Source: Capitulum mitella | Taxonomy: Eukaryota; Arthropoda; Thecostraca; Pollicipedomorpha; Pollicipedidae | DNA length: 64,000 bases | Direction: 5' to 3' | NCBI GenBank assembly: GCA_030062745.1 | Contig: CP099840.1 | Location: 8,054,432 to 8,118,431 of the forward strand | Program-made: the position numbers and the translations under genes | Notes under the pieces: generated by a model | Seen by the model: only the letters and a program-made list of their open reading frames with translations | What the model was told of the DNA's origin: nothing | The model's database searches: none | Part shown: piece by piece, positions 44,900-56,751 of the stretch | Position numbering within the stretch: the stretch's first letter is position 1 | How the letters are laid out: each line of letters starts with the position of its first letter

Positions 44900-46857
44900 C
44901 GATTCCGCTCCATCGTCGGCCGGCACGCCCTGTACTGGCTCGGCTCCTGCGGCAGGCGGGCCGAGCCCGGAGCCCAGTTCCGAGACCGAGATGATCGGCT
45001 GCGCGCCGGGCCGGCGTCTCGGCGTCATTTTATTACGCTTAATGACACGGCGTCGGGCCGCGTGGCGCCGCCGCGCCCTGCGCGTCGCTGCGGCCCCGTA
45101 ATTGGCCGTTGCTCGGAAATGAGCGGGAAAGAGGCGGCGCGGTCGGCTGTTCCCGGTACGAGTGTCATCGCAGCGCGACTCTGGCCTTCCGAGAACGTCG
45201 GGGCAACGACTGCGTGGGCCGGGTCGACGCCGACAAGGTCGCCGCGAGAGATCCTGCCGAGGTCGGAACACTGACACGCTGGCCCATTTTCTCCGTGTGA
45301 AAGCGAACGCATGTTGGTTAGCTATGGTTATTTGACATTGCGGTTGATCCTTGGGTTTTCGGCGATCGAAGTTTATTTCAGATACCTGCTTAGCGTCTGC
45401 TCGGCCAGCACCGTTGTTAACGTTTTGATCTAACGCCATGCTGGGAAAGCTTTGATATTAGATGATACCAAGTGAAAAGGACTATGCAAGCGGTAGGCTC
45501 GTTTATTTAAAGTTTGTCTCAGCTCATGCGAGAGAAAGTAAATCAAGTGAAAATTATTGGAAAGCAGTGTCAGCTTGAGTTTTCGTGCTGTTTTACACTC
45601 GAACCACGATGAATTTTTCTCACTACTGAGAGAACTGAATTTCCAATTGCGTATCATTCATCACTTCTGGGATGGAATCTCCGTGTGACGAGCTGGACGC
45701 GGTGGTGCGACTGACGATTGCTCTATCGAATCTGCTGGCGGTCTCCTTGGACCGACAAGGCCTGTCGGCATTCACTCATCACGGTTAAAGGGAGTGTGTC
45801 TGGTCAGATCCGGAATTTAGCTGTATACGTGCGATCAAGGAGGACACTGGCCTGAATCGCCACGGATCATTCGTTTTCGTCAAATGGCCTTGGTTGACCT
45901 ACGGCGGCCAGATATTTCTGGAAATTTCTCATTACTCCAGCACCGTACTACCAGCAAATATTTATCGATTTTACTCCAGCTCCTTTTCGCCACTACGTGG
46001 GACCGATAGCACTCATAACATGTCGTTAGCCCCAGCAAATCATCTTTTGAGTTGCGAGCTCGACAGCAATGACAACAGACTATCTCAGCGAATCGTCTTT
46101 CGAGTTGCGAGCTGGTCGGCGACGACAGCAGACTGAAGATATCAATCTCAGCAGTCTGGCGGCCGAGGCCGTATAAAGGTATGTTGATATATACTTGCGC
46201 GCCGTCTGGAGTTTTGGCTGTCTGACTGTGCAGGTTTTTGGATATACTCGTTGGATATTAATATCCTGCATATTCATGCCTTGGTAGAGAATGCCCCTGA
46301 CCATTTTAATGAAGGCTGGTGTGACTGCGGCCACACAAATTTTCATTGAAATGGTCATGACTTTATTATTTTCTCATTGGAAGATGCTCACTCCGGTGGC
46401 TTTGCCACACCCTTCTTTTCTCCGGGATTCGCCATCCGTGTACATGTCCCTGTCACAAAATGGGGTTATATCATTGTTTATCTAACCTCGTAAGTATTTT
46501 GCTATGTAACAGACATCCAGCAACTTCAGTCAATGATGATCATAATTTGTAATATGGTAATCCAAGGTCGAACCTCCAAGATTTGCCAAGTTTCAAATTG
46601 CAAATTGATTGGATATGGCACGCATTCATCAGGAAAGCTGAACAGCTTATTGCGACTGCCAACTGCCAAAAATATGATTAAGTCTTTTGTGTAATATTCC
46701 GCTCGTAAATTTGGCTCCAAGCGACATACACAAGTAACATTCTGATACCGTCAGTCCGTGCCATGGTTGGCTAAGCTTGCTCCACCCCGAACTGTAAAAT
46801 ATTTTGGAATTTCCTTGAACAGACTTGGACCTTGTTGATGTGGAACAGACTTGGACA
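44900..46857. other. intergenic, CpG-rich then AT-richer
   Basis: CpG-rich DNA runs from about 44900 to 45250, with long frames on both strands that reflect composition. An imperfect direct duplication containing GAGTTGCGAGCT is at about 46047-46140. No gene recognised. Confidence 0.35.
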
Positions 46858-46903
46858 TTGTGGAAACTCACATTCAGGGATCCCTGAATGTGAGTATCCA
46901 CAA
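46858..46903. repeat. 46-bp near-perfect palindrome
   Basis: Two 23-base arms meet without a spacer and differ at a single position. The central 28 bases (46867-46894), with CATTCAGGGATCCCTGAATG in the middle, are perfectly symmetric. Confidence 0.9.
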
Positions 46904-47391
46904 CTGTCAAGGTCCCACAAAATGAAAAACTGATGTTTGTTTGTTTGTGCCCTTGTGCTCCAGGAGATTTTGTGTTTCAGGATTGTGACTGGACTAAATG
47001 CAAAGTTTTGTACTCCAGGACAAACCTAATTGAAAAATAAGATTTCGTGCGTACAAAAGTTCGCAGTTCACCTACTAACACTCCTGGAGTCAAAAACTTT
47101 TTTTAGGTACGGAGAGCACAGGTAGTAGAATTTTCATCAATATCCAGCTCCCGACTGGGGGTTGACCGACCCCCTGAGGTTTTCCCGACATTGCGAGAGA
47201 ACAAACAAACGCAGCGGAACGAAACTTTGTGTACTCTTGCTTTATCATTTTTACACCTTGTGTCAAAATTTCGAACTCAGGGCGAGTGAGGTGTCTGAGT
47301 TAAGTCAGGTCGAGTGGACCTATGTTCAAAAAAGTTTAGCACCCTGTGGCTTTTTCTGGAAAATATGACATGACAATGAAACATTCAAAGG
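46904..47391. other. intergenic, nothing recognised
   Basis: AT-rich DNA without repeat or coding signal that I can support. Confidence 0.4.
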
Positions 47392-47872
47392 TTAGGGATT
47401 TTGATAGATGCAACAAATCTGCAGCCTTGGATTTTTTGGAAATGTCCTTGTCATTAACCTAAGGACAATCCCGTTTTCAACATCAGCTGTTGTTTTTTCG
47501 AAAATTGACGGAATTTTTACAACAATTTGAGTGTGGGGAGATACAGACAACCTGTTACCATCAATGGGCAAAGTTTCAGTGACCTCCGACCACTGGCCTG
47601 AGGTCGGGTCACGAATAACTATTATGAGATAAAATGCACTGCCACCAAAATCAGCGATGAACGACCCAGATCGCGTAGAAAATGGCAGAACTGGATCGCA
47701 CAGTTGCGAATAATACCAAGAAGTTCGAAAAGTCTTGTAAAATGACATATTTGGAAAAAACAGGCTCTTGCGAATAAAACTCCACCAGTTGTGTAGACTG
47801 ATAACAAATGGATTTTTCAGGCATATTTCGAGGAAATAAAAGAACGCTAAAATTAATTCTCGTTAATTTCAT
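47392..47872 (-). other. unassigned protein-like open frames
   Basis: A 118-codon minus-strand frame (47392-47748) has a balanced, globular-protein-like composition, for example GSFIADFGGSAFYLIIVIRD and VSPHTQIVVKIPSIFEKTTA. It overlaps another minus frame (47651-47872) that also looks protein-like at its start (YSQEPVFSKYVILQDF). One possibility is a decayed coding region with a frameshift between the two frames. I do not recognise the family, and no promoter or splice context supports it. It may simply be chance. Confidence 0.2.
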
Positions 47873-50088
47873 GCTGCGTTCGGCTACGGCGCCTGCCGTG
47901 AAGCGTTGCGAAAATCGCCGTGTCTTTAGCTCAACGTTTCCGCGTACATATGAAACAAACCAGAGAAATTAGACGTGTATCGGCATTTGTGGACTTTTAC
48001 CTGTTCGCTGGTGTCCATATCTAGACTTTATTAGTCACAGCCGTTGAGGTTAGGGCCATTGCTCCGTCTGATGGAGGCGACTATAAGAAAAATTATATAG
48101 GGCGTAAATGACTTACATATTATCCAAAACTAAAAACGAGGCCAGTTTCGAGCTCAGCTCGTGACGAGCTTTCCAGCGAAGAGCTTGTTTTTAGTGCGGC
48201 GAACCGGTCGTGAGTCAGAGGAAATCAATCGCCCCCCACCCAGTTGGGCGTGCGTAGCGCCGACAGACAGTCGGGCGCGGGACATATCATGAAAGGTGGT
48301 TAGTTCTTTTTTCTTCGGCCATTGCAAACTGTTGTTTGGAATGTTATAGCCAGTTGCATGGTTAATGTTGTTGTTCTCTGCCCTGGCACCGCACTTATGC
48401 ACCTCAACAATGAGGCTATTCCTTCTTGTTCTTTTTTGTAACATCTTATGTTGGCATTAGCTCTGTGGCTCTGTTCTTTTGTGGTGAATATCTGAATCTG
48501 GTTTTGAAACCAAAGCAGATAGTTGAGCTCGACTGTTGGGTGTCTGAACAAAAAGCTGATATTCAGTTTAACGGCCGCCATTTTGTAGACTGCTTGATGG
48601 GTGTCTGAACAAAAATTTGACATGCAGAGTAGCGGTTGCCGTTTTATTGACTACCAGATGGCGAATGTGAAACCGATAGCAATCCATTTGTCATTTTGGC
48701 ATGTCAGCTTCCCAGTTATCATCTAGGAACCAACAAAAAGGCATTCACCAGATTGCTTGCTGATTTTCTTGGTCCCAGAACCCGACTGATATGTAGACAA
48801 TGAAGCAAACAAACAGCAGTGATGCAGTCATACATGCATTTCAATGGAGGGCAAGAAATAAGTATTTACGTGGGCACTCGAGCATCATCACAGCACTGGC
48901 CGCTATTTGCTTGTTGGACGTTTGAACATTGCGACCGATATCATAAATCTGGCTGCAAGAAATATATAACTGTGGAGATCTAACAATAAATAAATAAATA
49001 GATAAATAAAAAATAAAAAAAGTGTGCTTCAGAAAAATTAACTTGGCTCTAGGAATGCCTAATGTTGTCCTTATGATAAGTGACACCTTATCATGAGGTT
49101 AGAGGTAACCGGCGTTACGAATTGTCGTTTGGCCTCTCAGGAATACAGTTTACGTACAGTTTCCAATAAGCAGCCGCCATTGCTGTGATGATGCTCTCAG
49201 GAATGAGAATAAACTTTCCCAATAGCCCCACCAGAGCCCGTAATGCATGCATGGTGGCTATATTTCAATACAAAGAATGCCAAAAATAGTGTTTTTTGCA
49301 CAACATCACTCTATTCACGCCATCAACAAATATTGCTAACACACTGCAAACCTTGTGGTGTGTGTTGCGCAAATGTAATGCCAGTTTAGAGAGTCGCAAA
49401 AAGGCTTCAATTTACTTCTGGTGGCAGTTGGCAAGGTGCAGATAAGCCTATTGACTAAGCATCAATGCCATCAGAACACTTCATATCTGAAATAACTTGT
49501 GGGCATGCCTACTATCAAGTGACAGTTATTCTAACAAGGCCATCTAGAAGCCCAACGATGAACCACATGTTATATCATGTTCATGGTACAATGGCATGCA
49601 GAAAGCGCAGAAAGACAACAACACATAGCGGAATCAGTACTTTTTGATTGCACTTGGTCGCTTACAGACCGTACGCTGACATTCTAACAGGCGGTGCACT
49701 CTTCGAATATAAGCTGGCCAGTCACCGTACATGCGTAAAACCAATTACTATTTACGGGTACTTACAATTACTATTAGTCCCTGTGCACATCCGGGCAAAA
49801 GCAGAGGTCGGTCTGCGACAACAGCGAGCTCCAAAGGGCTACCCGGACGTTGCGGAGGCACTCCGGCTGATGGTGGTTTCCAGGAAAGAGGCCTCCATCT
49901 CTGGTCCACCTCCGATGTCCTCCATTGGCCCATGACGCATGCATCCCTACGTAAATCCTGGTGCCCGACCATTGGCGGGAGACATCAGCTCGCTCAGGGA
50001 ACAAGGCGAAGCCCAAAAGATATACAAAATTACGCCCGTGGGTGAGACTGCCAGTAACCATTCGTAACCCAAGATTACTACACCAACA
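47873..50088. other. intergenic, small repeats only
   Basis: A 61-bp direct duplication lies at about 48538-48660 (GGGTGTCTGAACAAAAA at 48538 and 48599). A TAAA-type microsatellite is at about 48984-49020. The open frames at 49648-50061 on both strands have no match. Confidence 0.45.
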
Positions 50089-50125
50089 TTGTTTGTTTGT
50101 TTGTTTGTTTGTTCGTTTGTTTGTA
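50089..50125. repeat. (TTTG)n microsatellite
   Basis: About nine units of GTTT, with one GTTC interruption. Confidence 0.9.
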
Positions 50126-50639
50126 AGTTAGGACACAAAGCCTCCTGGCTTCAGGTGTCCGGAGTCTTGGGTCAAGTCTTGTATCTTATTTGGCGTCAGT
50201 CATTCTGACTACATCAGCATGTGGGCATCTAGGATCTTGCTTTGTCTCGGGTGCGCAGCTCCTTGTACCACCTACTGATTGTTTCCAGCCCGCTAATTGG
50301 TTGCTTTAACTGCCGCACCTTAGTGTTGTGTTTGCACTCGTACAGCTATCGATATCGTGGATTGAAAAAAATTGAGATTATTTGACTGAATTATCATTGT
50401 TCGAAACCCCAAATGCGATTTCCATTGACACCATAAATCATAACTAGGGTCGAGTATCCGCTGGAATGACTTTTTGGAAAACCAAAATGATTCGACACAG
50501 TTCCGTTAATAGTTCCCCATGGTTCTAATCCGAGCTGCAGTGAGGACATTCCCGACTCGGGGGCAGCACAATTACCGTCCCGCTCCTTTCCCTCGGCCCC
50601 TTACTCTCATACGCGGCGACTGCGGGCGAGTTATAGCGT

Positions 50640-51120
50640 GATAGGTACAATGCCCTGTCGGCGGCGACCACCTCCCCCAGACGTCGCCGACGACGCTGAT
50701 TCACTGCGGGGCCCGCCCACCGGCATTGGCGCGCTCCTGCTCGGCCGGCCCGTGTCATCGCCGTCTTCCGGCCGGGAAACGGCAGCTCGAAACCCGCCGC
50801 CGCCGCCGGCCTTTGAAGTGGCCGGCGCGCCACCACCGGTCGTGACGGGACCGCTGGATAATCACGGATTTGTTCCGTGCTCGGGAGACGCGGCGGCGGT
50901 CGGCCGGTCGCCGACACGACTCCTCCTCCGCCGCTGTACCCGCCTTCCATCCATTGTTCTGCCCGGTCCCGTTCCGTTTCGGGCTGCCGCGGTAGTCGGG
51001 TCCGGGGTAGGGGGAGTGGGCGGTCGGCGCGAATTAATCGTCAGGCACGGCCGACTATGGGGGGACCGGCCGCCGAGAGAGACGGCGACTCTCGGGAATG
51101 TCGCCGACACGGGGCGCGCC
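50640..51120. other. CpG-rich island, intergenic
   Basis: A dense CpG and GGC/CCG block. The 240-codon + frame that crosses it has Pro/Arg/Gly-rich composition and frames are open on the other strand too, so coding is not supported. It could be a promoter-type island of a gene outside the window, but no transcript can be placed. Confidence 0.4.
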
Positions 51121-51123
51121 ATA

Positions 51124-51284
51124 CAGAAGCGCAGCCAGAATTTTCGTAAAGGGGGAGATCAGTGTGAACTGAAATCGGACGAAAATCGCCTGCCGGGAAG
51201 ACAATATGCAATGGTTTTTACAAAAAACGCGGGCCTAAGGGGGTGGGCGGCCCCCCAGGGCCCTCCCCTTTGGCTGCGCCTGTG
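51124..51284. mobile_element. 161-bp hAT-like MITE with intact target duplication
   Basis: It starts CAGAAGCGCAGCC and ends GGCTGCGCCTGTG, 13-bp inverted termini matching at 11 positions. The perfect 8-bp direct repeat GCGCCATA flanks it (51116-51123 and 51285-51292). The right part, read inward, is G-rich like the left end of the 270-bp family, suggesting a related but distinct family. Confidence 0.75.
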
Positions 51285-51674
51285 GCGCCATACCAGACCC
51301 GGCCACTGGCCTCGCGGCGCGAACAAAGGTGGGTGTCGCGAGTGGCGCTGTCTGACCTGAAATGTACAGATCTACTCAACCTTCAGCGATCGGGTGATCA
51401 CGGAGAGATCGACATCCAGCATGAATGGGGACGAGGGAACAAAACACGGACAAACAGGAATGCGATTTCCATGTCCGAAGGAGTGCGAGATACATGGGCT
51501 CCGCCACGGGGGGACAGGATGCGCCCCCTCCAACCATCTGATCGGGGGGGATTATATCCCCAATATTTTCGAACGTAGGTTCTAATGTTTATACCCGAGA
51601 AGACTATGCTGAAGTTCCTGGAAATTGCAAAAAAGCAGATACTTCATTTGGTGTCGCAATATATATATGTGCAT

Positions 51675-51718
<44 letters not shown>

Positions 51719-52559
51719 CCGATTCTTCGCCGCATTGTATGATTTTTAAGCAAAAAGGAAGTAACATTTCATCTTTATCGCAACATAAGCGTATTTTATC
51801 CATGCACTGCTGTAAAAAAACGACTTGGTACCAGTAAAAATACAAATCCGATGCGTTTCAACCGAAATTCCCTACTTTTCTAGTTTGCTAGATCGGCTCA
51901 TGGGGAAACCTTTGCTATACTCCCCAATCAAAATGATGTGCCGGAGCCTTTAGTGAGATGTACACAAGACAAAGCCTGAATGAAAACGTTTTCCGTCCTG
52001 CATTAGTCCTCTCCTTTCCCTTTTCGTTCTAAGCGAGATGCAATTTCATATCATTCGTAGTTTTCTCTAACAAACAGGTAGTTTTTGTTAACCTCTTTTC
52101 ATATACTTATTCCCGTATATGTGCGCCATCCATTTGCAATAGGTATCGAAATTCCCCTGGATTGTAACAGGCATCTCGATCACAGCATATCATCATGGCC
52201 AGACTCTGTCGGTTGTAGGCACATCCCCAAACGACTTGTGCAACAGAAAACCCCAAAACGGCCCCAACCACATTAATTTGCATGATCATTTCCTCTTAAG
52301 CTGTCAGTACCGCTCAGCTTCTGCGGGTTAGCTATTACCGTTCCGAGTTTGTTTCATTCGCGTATTTCACGCTACAAAACAAACAACATATTTATGGATG
52401 ATAGTAGCGCAAAATTTAGGAAGCCAACAGTGTCAGCAAAAGGAGGTGAACGATAGGTGACAAAAAAGATAGCAGAGGAAAAAATAAATAATGCCCTCCC
52501 AACTGTACTTACGTAATACGTAAATATCACCGTTCACCTGTTTTGTATCATCCGCCTTA
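51285..52559. other. intergenic, AT microsatellite
   Basis: An (AT)n run interrupted by GTGCATGG lies at 51658-51712. No gene recognised. Confidence 0.45.
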
Positions 52560-53250
52560 GCATTATTGATAAAACCGACGGCGTACAACCATCCTGGGTG
52601 TAATTTCGTATACCTTATGTATGGAAGACCCCATACCAAAAATCAGATTGGAATGGATGTCTATGCCAAGGTTTTGGCACTGCAATATACGTCGCTTTAT
52701 AAATCCGCACAATAAATCCAGCCGGTTATTGTTACCAAATTGGCAGTAACGGAATCTATCTATATCTTTGTGCAATGAAATCCACTGCTTGATAAATCCA
52801 AATCTCGCTTAATAAATTCACATGATCAGACGTGCGTAGCGTCCGATCATGCCTGGAGCGCATGCAAGTACCTCGAAAACCGGATCTAACATTTTTTGCC
52901 CTTTTGTCCAAGCGCGTAAGTTTGCCTATTTGAGAGAATCGATCAGGGATCACACTGGGAAGAAGTTTCCACCAAAGCAGAGCATACTATGGCCGTTTTT
53001 TTATGTATTTTCAGTTAAGATCCTCCTCCATTATTTGGATGTTCTTTTATTCCACTGAATACATGTTTATGCCTTCATTATGCAATATCCATTTACCGAG
53101 GAAGAAAATAGCGTGTGATTACTACGAGAATCAGCTTATGTGCTAAAGTCAGACGTAAAAAGCCCAACGGCATAATGAATTCGCCGTTTAATAAATCCAA
53201 AATTCCTGCTACGAAGGAGGATTTATTTAGCAGTCTTCTGTATTTGATAT
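52560..53250. repeat. scattered TAATAAATCC-type motif cluster
   Basis: Variants of GGATTTATTAAGC (minus-strand reading) occur in clusters at about 52688-52725, 52785-52825 and 53165-53200, with one inverted copy near 53218. The clustering suggests a decayed mobile element or old tandem repeat, but no ends could be set. Minus-strand frames across it are interrupted. Confidence 0.35.
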
Positions 53251-54255
53251 TTTCCACCGAAACTAAACAACTGTTGTCAAAACAATGGCAATGCAAAATC
53301 AAAAATTCAAAGACGTGCATGCAATAGGAAGTGGAATAATTTAAATACATCATGTATCATTATCTTGCACATTGACATGCCTTGAAGGACAACTTATTAA
53401 TCAGGCTGGTCCGAATATGGGTGACATTAGCATCTATTTTGACCATGAATCATTTCATGAGTCTGCTGTGCATAGGTCATTTAATGGTGCCGCCGGGGCC
53501 TTCCACCAGCTGGGCCTCTCCGAAACAAAAAATCAGTTGCATTTCACTCGCTGTCTCCACCGGCCTGATGATTTTGAAGGTTTGGGTAGCACATACCCAA
53601 TCCCCTCCTTGGATCGGCAATGAAGTTGGACATATTTTATTTACATTCTGGGCCGTGGCTCAATTCACTGAGTTTAATGAGGAGCAATTGGTGTGCGAGT
53701 GCAAATCAGGTTCATTGAGTCAATGCGCACATTTCTGAGCAGGGCGCAAGTACTGAACCTACTCCCGCGCTCCTTTGGCCACATTGTTTTAGCAGACTTC
53801 ACAGAGAAATGCCCTGGGAAAACCAGCTAGACATAACAAGTGTGACACTGCGACACGACTGAGTGTTCCGTGTTAGGTAAGTTTTATTAGATATGAATGG
53901 GTCAGTGCTCAGGTGAGGTCTGAGGTGAAGGTACAAACCAAAGTATAAGCAAAGCAAATGCACCTAACCTAAAATTTCTAAAGGATAGTAAATCTGCGTC
54001 AAAATTGACCTAAGCAGCTCAAAGGGAAAACTTACGGTTTCTATCTCATGAAATAGCATGCAGGGAGATGTATGAAAAAACATTTTGCTGACGTCATCAT
54101 CTTCTGGAGTGCTGCCAGATTTGGCAGTGTGGTCAATATTTCTTTAAAAAACGGGATATTTGAACAGTGCTTTGCACTGCTGCCAGATTAGAGGTTTTCC
54201 CCAAATTTGGAGGTTTTCAGACGCTCGTTTAGGGTAAACAGCGGAGCTGGTGATC
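53251..54255. other. intergenic, nothing firm
   Basis: Two overlapping + frames at 53372-53738 are open in different phases, a sign of chance rather than a gene. No family match. Confidence 0.35.
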
Positions 54256-54310
54256 AACCTTGAAAAAACTTAAAAAAACTTTTAAAGTTTTTTTAAGGTT
54301 TTTCAAGGTT
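54256..54310. repeat. 55-bp near-perfect AT-rich palindrome
   Basis: 27-base arms around a single central T, differing at one position. The left arm begins AACCTTGAAAAAACTT and the right arm ends AAGGTTTTTCAAGGTT. It would form a strong hairpin in single-stranded DNA or RNA. Confidence 0.9.
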
Positions 54311-56123
54311 TTCGTACTACAATGTACGGAAAATGCTATTAAACGCCTTTGCTGTACGAATAAAACAGATTAATAACTGTAATTGTTTAGAGGGAAAACT
54401 GTGCAATCACCAATTAACATTTTTTTCTGATGCTAAGAATGCATAAGATATAATTATCAAACAAACGAAAAATCTCCACAATTGTAATAGACGAAAATGT
54501 TGGAGCGAAAACAATAGCACGAACTGTTTAGCAGGACAGCACCGGCGAGCGACGACAGATCGGCCGAGTCGGATTATGATGAGTAGCATTTTATCATAAC
54601 AAGAGCATCTGCTTTCGTCATGGCCTAGTGCAAGCTGCGTGATGCGATTTAAAAATCTAGATAATTGTCATGCATACTAAAAGAGCATTGCATCCACGAT
54701 GTAATGCATTCAGAAGTATTTCTGTGCCATTTGTCTACGAACGTGCGGAATTTCGTAGCTTATTTGAAGTCCAAAACTGGTAGCGTGCTATCAGTTCTTT
54801 CAACCATTTACGATCTACTCTTCTTTCCAAAATACGACCTCATGCGCCTGGTTAGTGGCATCTAAAAACAGCCTGGCCTGAGGTCGACATATTCAGCAAA
54901 GAAAAGTAAATGCATGTGACGCGTCGATTGGTGAAGGCTCGGTGGCGGTCGGTCCCGTAAGCTCGGAGCAATTGCCTGCTGCGGAGAGCAGGATTTTTTG
55001 TTGTATTTAGAAGATGTGACCTGAGACTGCCAAGTTCTGAAAGGGAAAGTAAATCGTGCTTACCGCGTCGTTTGGTGAAACTGATGGAAATCGGTCCTTA
55101 GGCTCAAAATATGAAACTGCCGGCAGCCAGAACTGTGAGTTTCCGTTGTGGAGGAATGAATGATGAATTTTTCTGGAGCTAGATTTTCCATAGCAATATT
55201 TTTTGCCAAGTCTACACACCAGTGACAACCAACGTTCTTTGTTGAGTGTAACCAAACCCACGGCTCCACCCCTACTGTCTGGCAGTCGAACAGACTGGAA
55301 GTGGAACTATCTGCTCCTTTCTCAGGCTTCTTTAATCCAACGAGAAGAAAGAGGCACTGCCAAAGGTCATTTCCAGACACGTGAAGCACGTCGATAGAGG
55401 CGACAGTCGCGTCGCGTGTCAGACCTTCAATGATCCCTGCTCGACGTTCATCCCTCATGATCGAAGTGCAGGAAACCCGACCGAAAGGCCATCGAGCGGC
55501 ACCGGCACCGGCGTCAGTTTGTGGGGCTTGATAAACCAATCTGCGAATCCTGGAAGGGATTCAACTCCCTGCATACGCTCACTGGGTTGGCTTCTGTGGA
55601 GGATCACGCTCTTGTCCTCATAGGGTTTCAGTTCGAATTTGCCCGCTCATTGTGAAGCTTGCAAAATCCTGCCAGTGCCAGTCGTCGACTTTGTTAACGA
55701 CACATCCTAGTGGTCTTGAGTCACTTTTCTCGGCACACTGATCATGTGGTCAGTGGACACGGTCCAGCGTTTGGAACCGAAGAATCCATGTACGCTGTTC
55801 AGTCATCTTGTCCTTCGTGTTGTCTCCGTTATCACCTTTATATGGCACCCTTGGATACATGCCGTGCATGAGACCTGTGCCATGGGAACGGGAACGCCGA
55901 CAAATTCCGCGTATGTAAATCCGCCGTGTTTTGTCCCCTGCACCCCCCTCCGCTCCAGTGATGGGTAATCGGCCTCTCGCGGCGGCCCAAATATTTTCGC
56001 AGCCCTTTGTCACGACGTCGGGAGTTCAGACATCCCTCCGCATCCAATCGCTTCTGGGCCTGAACCCATTATCAGCCACGGCTTACACATCACACAGCCA
56101 CGGCATACAGATCAGCTGGGTAT
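54311..56123. other. intergenic, one unassigned minus frame
   Basis: A minus-strand open frame at 55060-55539 (159 codons) is Cys/Trp/His-containing and ends close to a donor-like GCG|GTAAGC (minus strand, near 55063). I do not recognise it. A degenerate duplication containing CGCGTCG.TTGGTGAA lies at about 54923 and 55067. The call of a gene is not supported. Confidence 0.3.
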
Positions 56124-56183
56124 CACCGAGACAGGACATTGGTCACGCCTATCCACCGAGATAGGACATTGGTCACGCCTACC
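56124..56183. repeat. 30-bp direct duplication
   Basis: CACCGAGAYAGGACATTGGT followed by CACGCCTAYC occurs twice in direct succession, at 56124 and 56154. Confidence 0.9.
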
Positions 56184-56751
56184 ATTCTATGTGTCGCACA
56201 TACGTACATACACTCGCCACCTAACCGCACTGCTAGCGTCCAGACGCAGTTGTCGGTGTGGATTTAAAGAGGGCGAGGACGATGTCTTTTTCTCGACTTT
56301 TCTTGTGAAATTACCGAGCTGTCCAGCTATGGGTAAATCGGGAAGCTGGGATGAAGATCGAGACTCACCCTGTTCCTGAAATCCTGGATCTGTGATTCTA
56401 GAGTACGATGATGTCCGGGAGAGGGCTGAAACAAGAAGTAATAAACGTTAGGCCGGATACGTTTTGTTTTGCTCTAGTCCCGTTGCAAAATTTATCTGAT
56501 GTCCGGCTCAACTGCAGTTTCTGGCGACACAAAAAAACATGGGCCAGTGCGAGAGGGTCTGCTGATGATCACTGACCGATGATTAAATGGGGCGCAGTGG
56601 GGCAGACGGTTGTCGGTTTTCAAATTCTGTCATGTTCTGCTTGACTTTTTCAGGGACGATGCGTCGGTGACCCACACTCAGGCGCTTTTGATTTCCCAGC
56701 CGACGCGGTCCTTGCTTGCCTAAGTAATTTCCAGTTTCCCCTTGTGGGTAG
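56184..56751. other. intergenic, nothing recognised
   Basis: No coding, RNA or repeat signal that I can support. Confidence 0.4.

Noticed and set aside
44476..45439. Overlapping open frames on both strands near a CpG-rich patch
   Set aside because: Composition-driven; they include a recent 37-bp duplication and no domain or splice context.
50638..51360. 240-codon + frame in a CpG island
   Set aside because: Pro/Arg/Gly-rich translation, equally open complementary frames, and it passes straight through a MITE with an intact target duplication.
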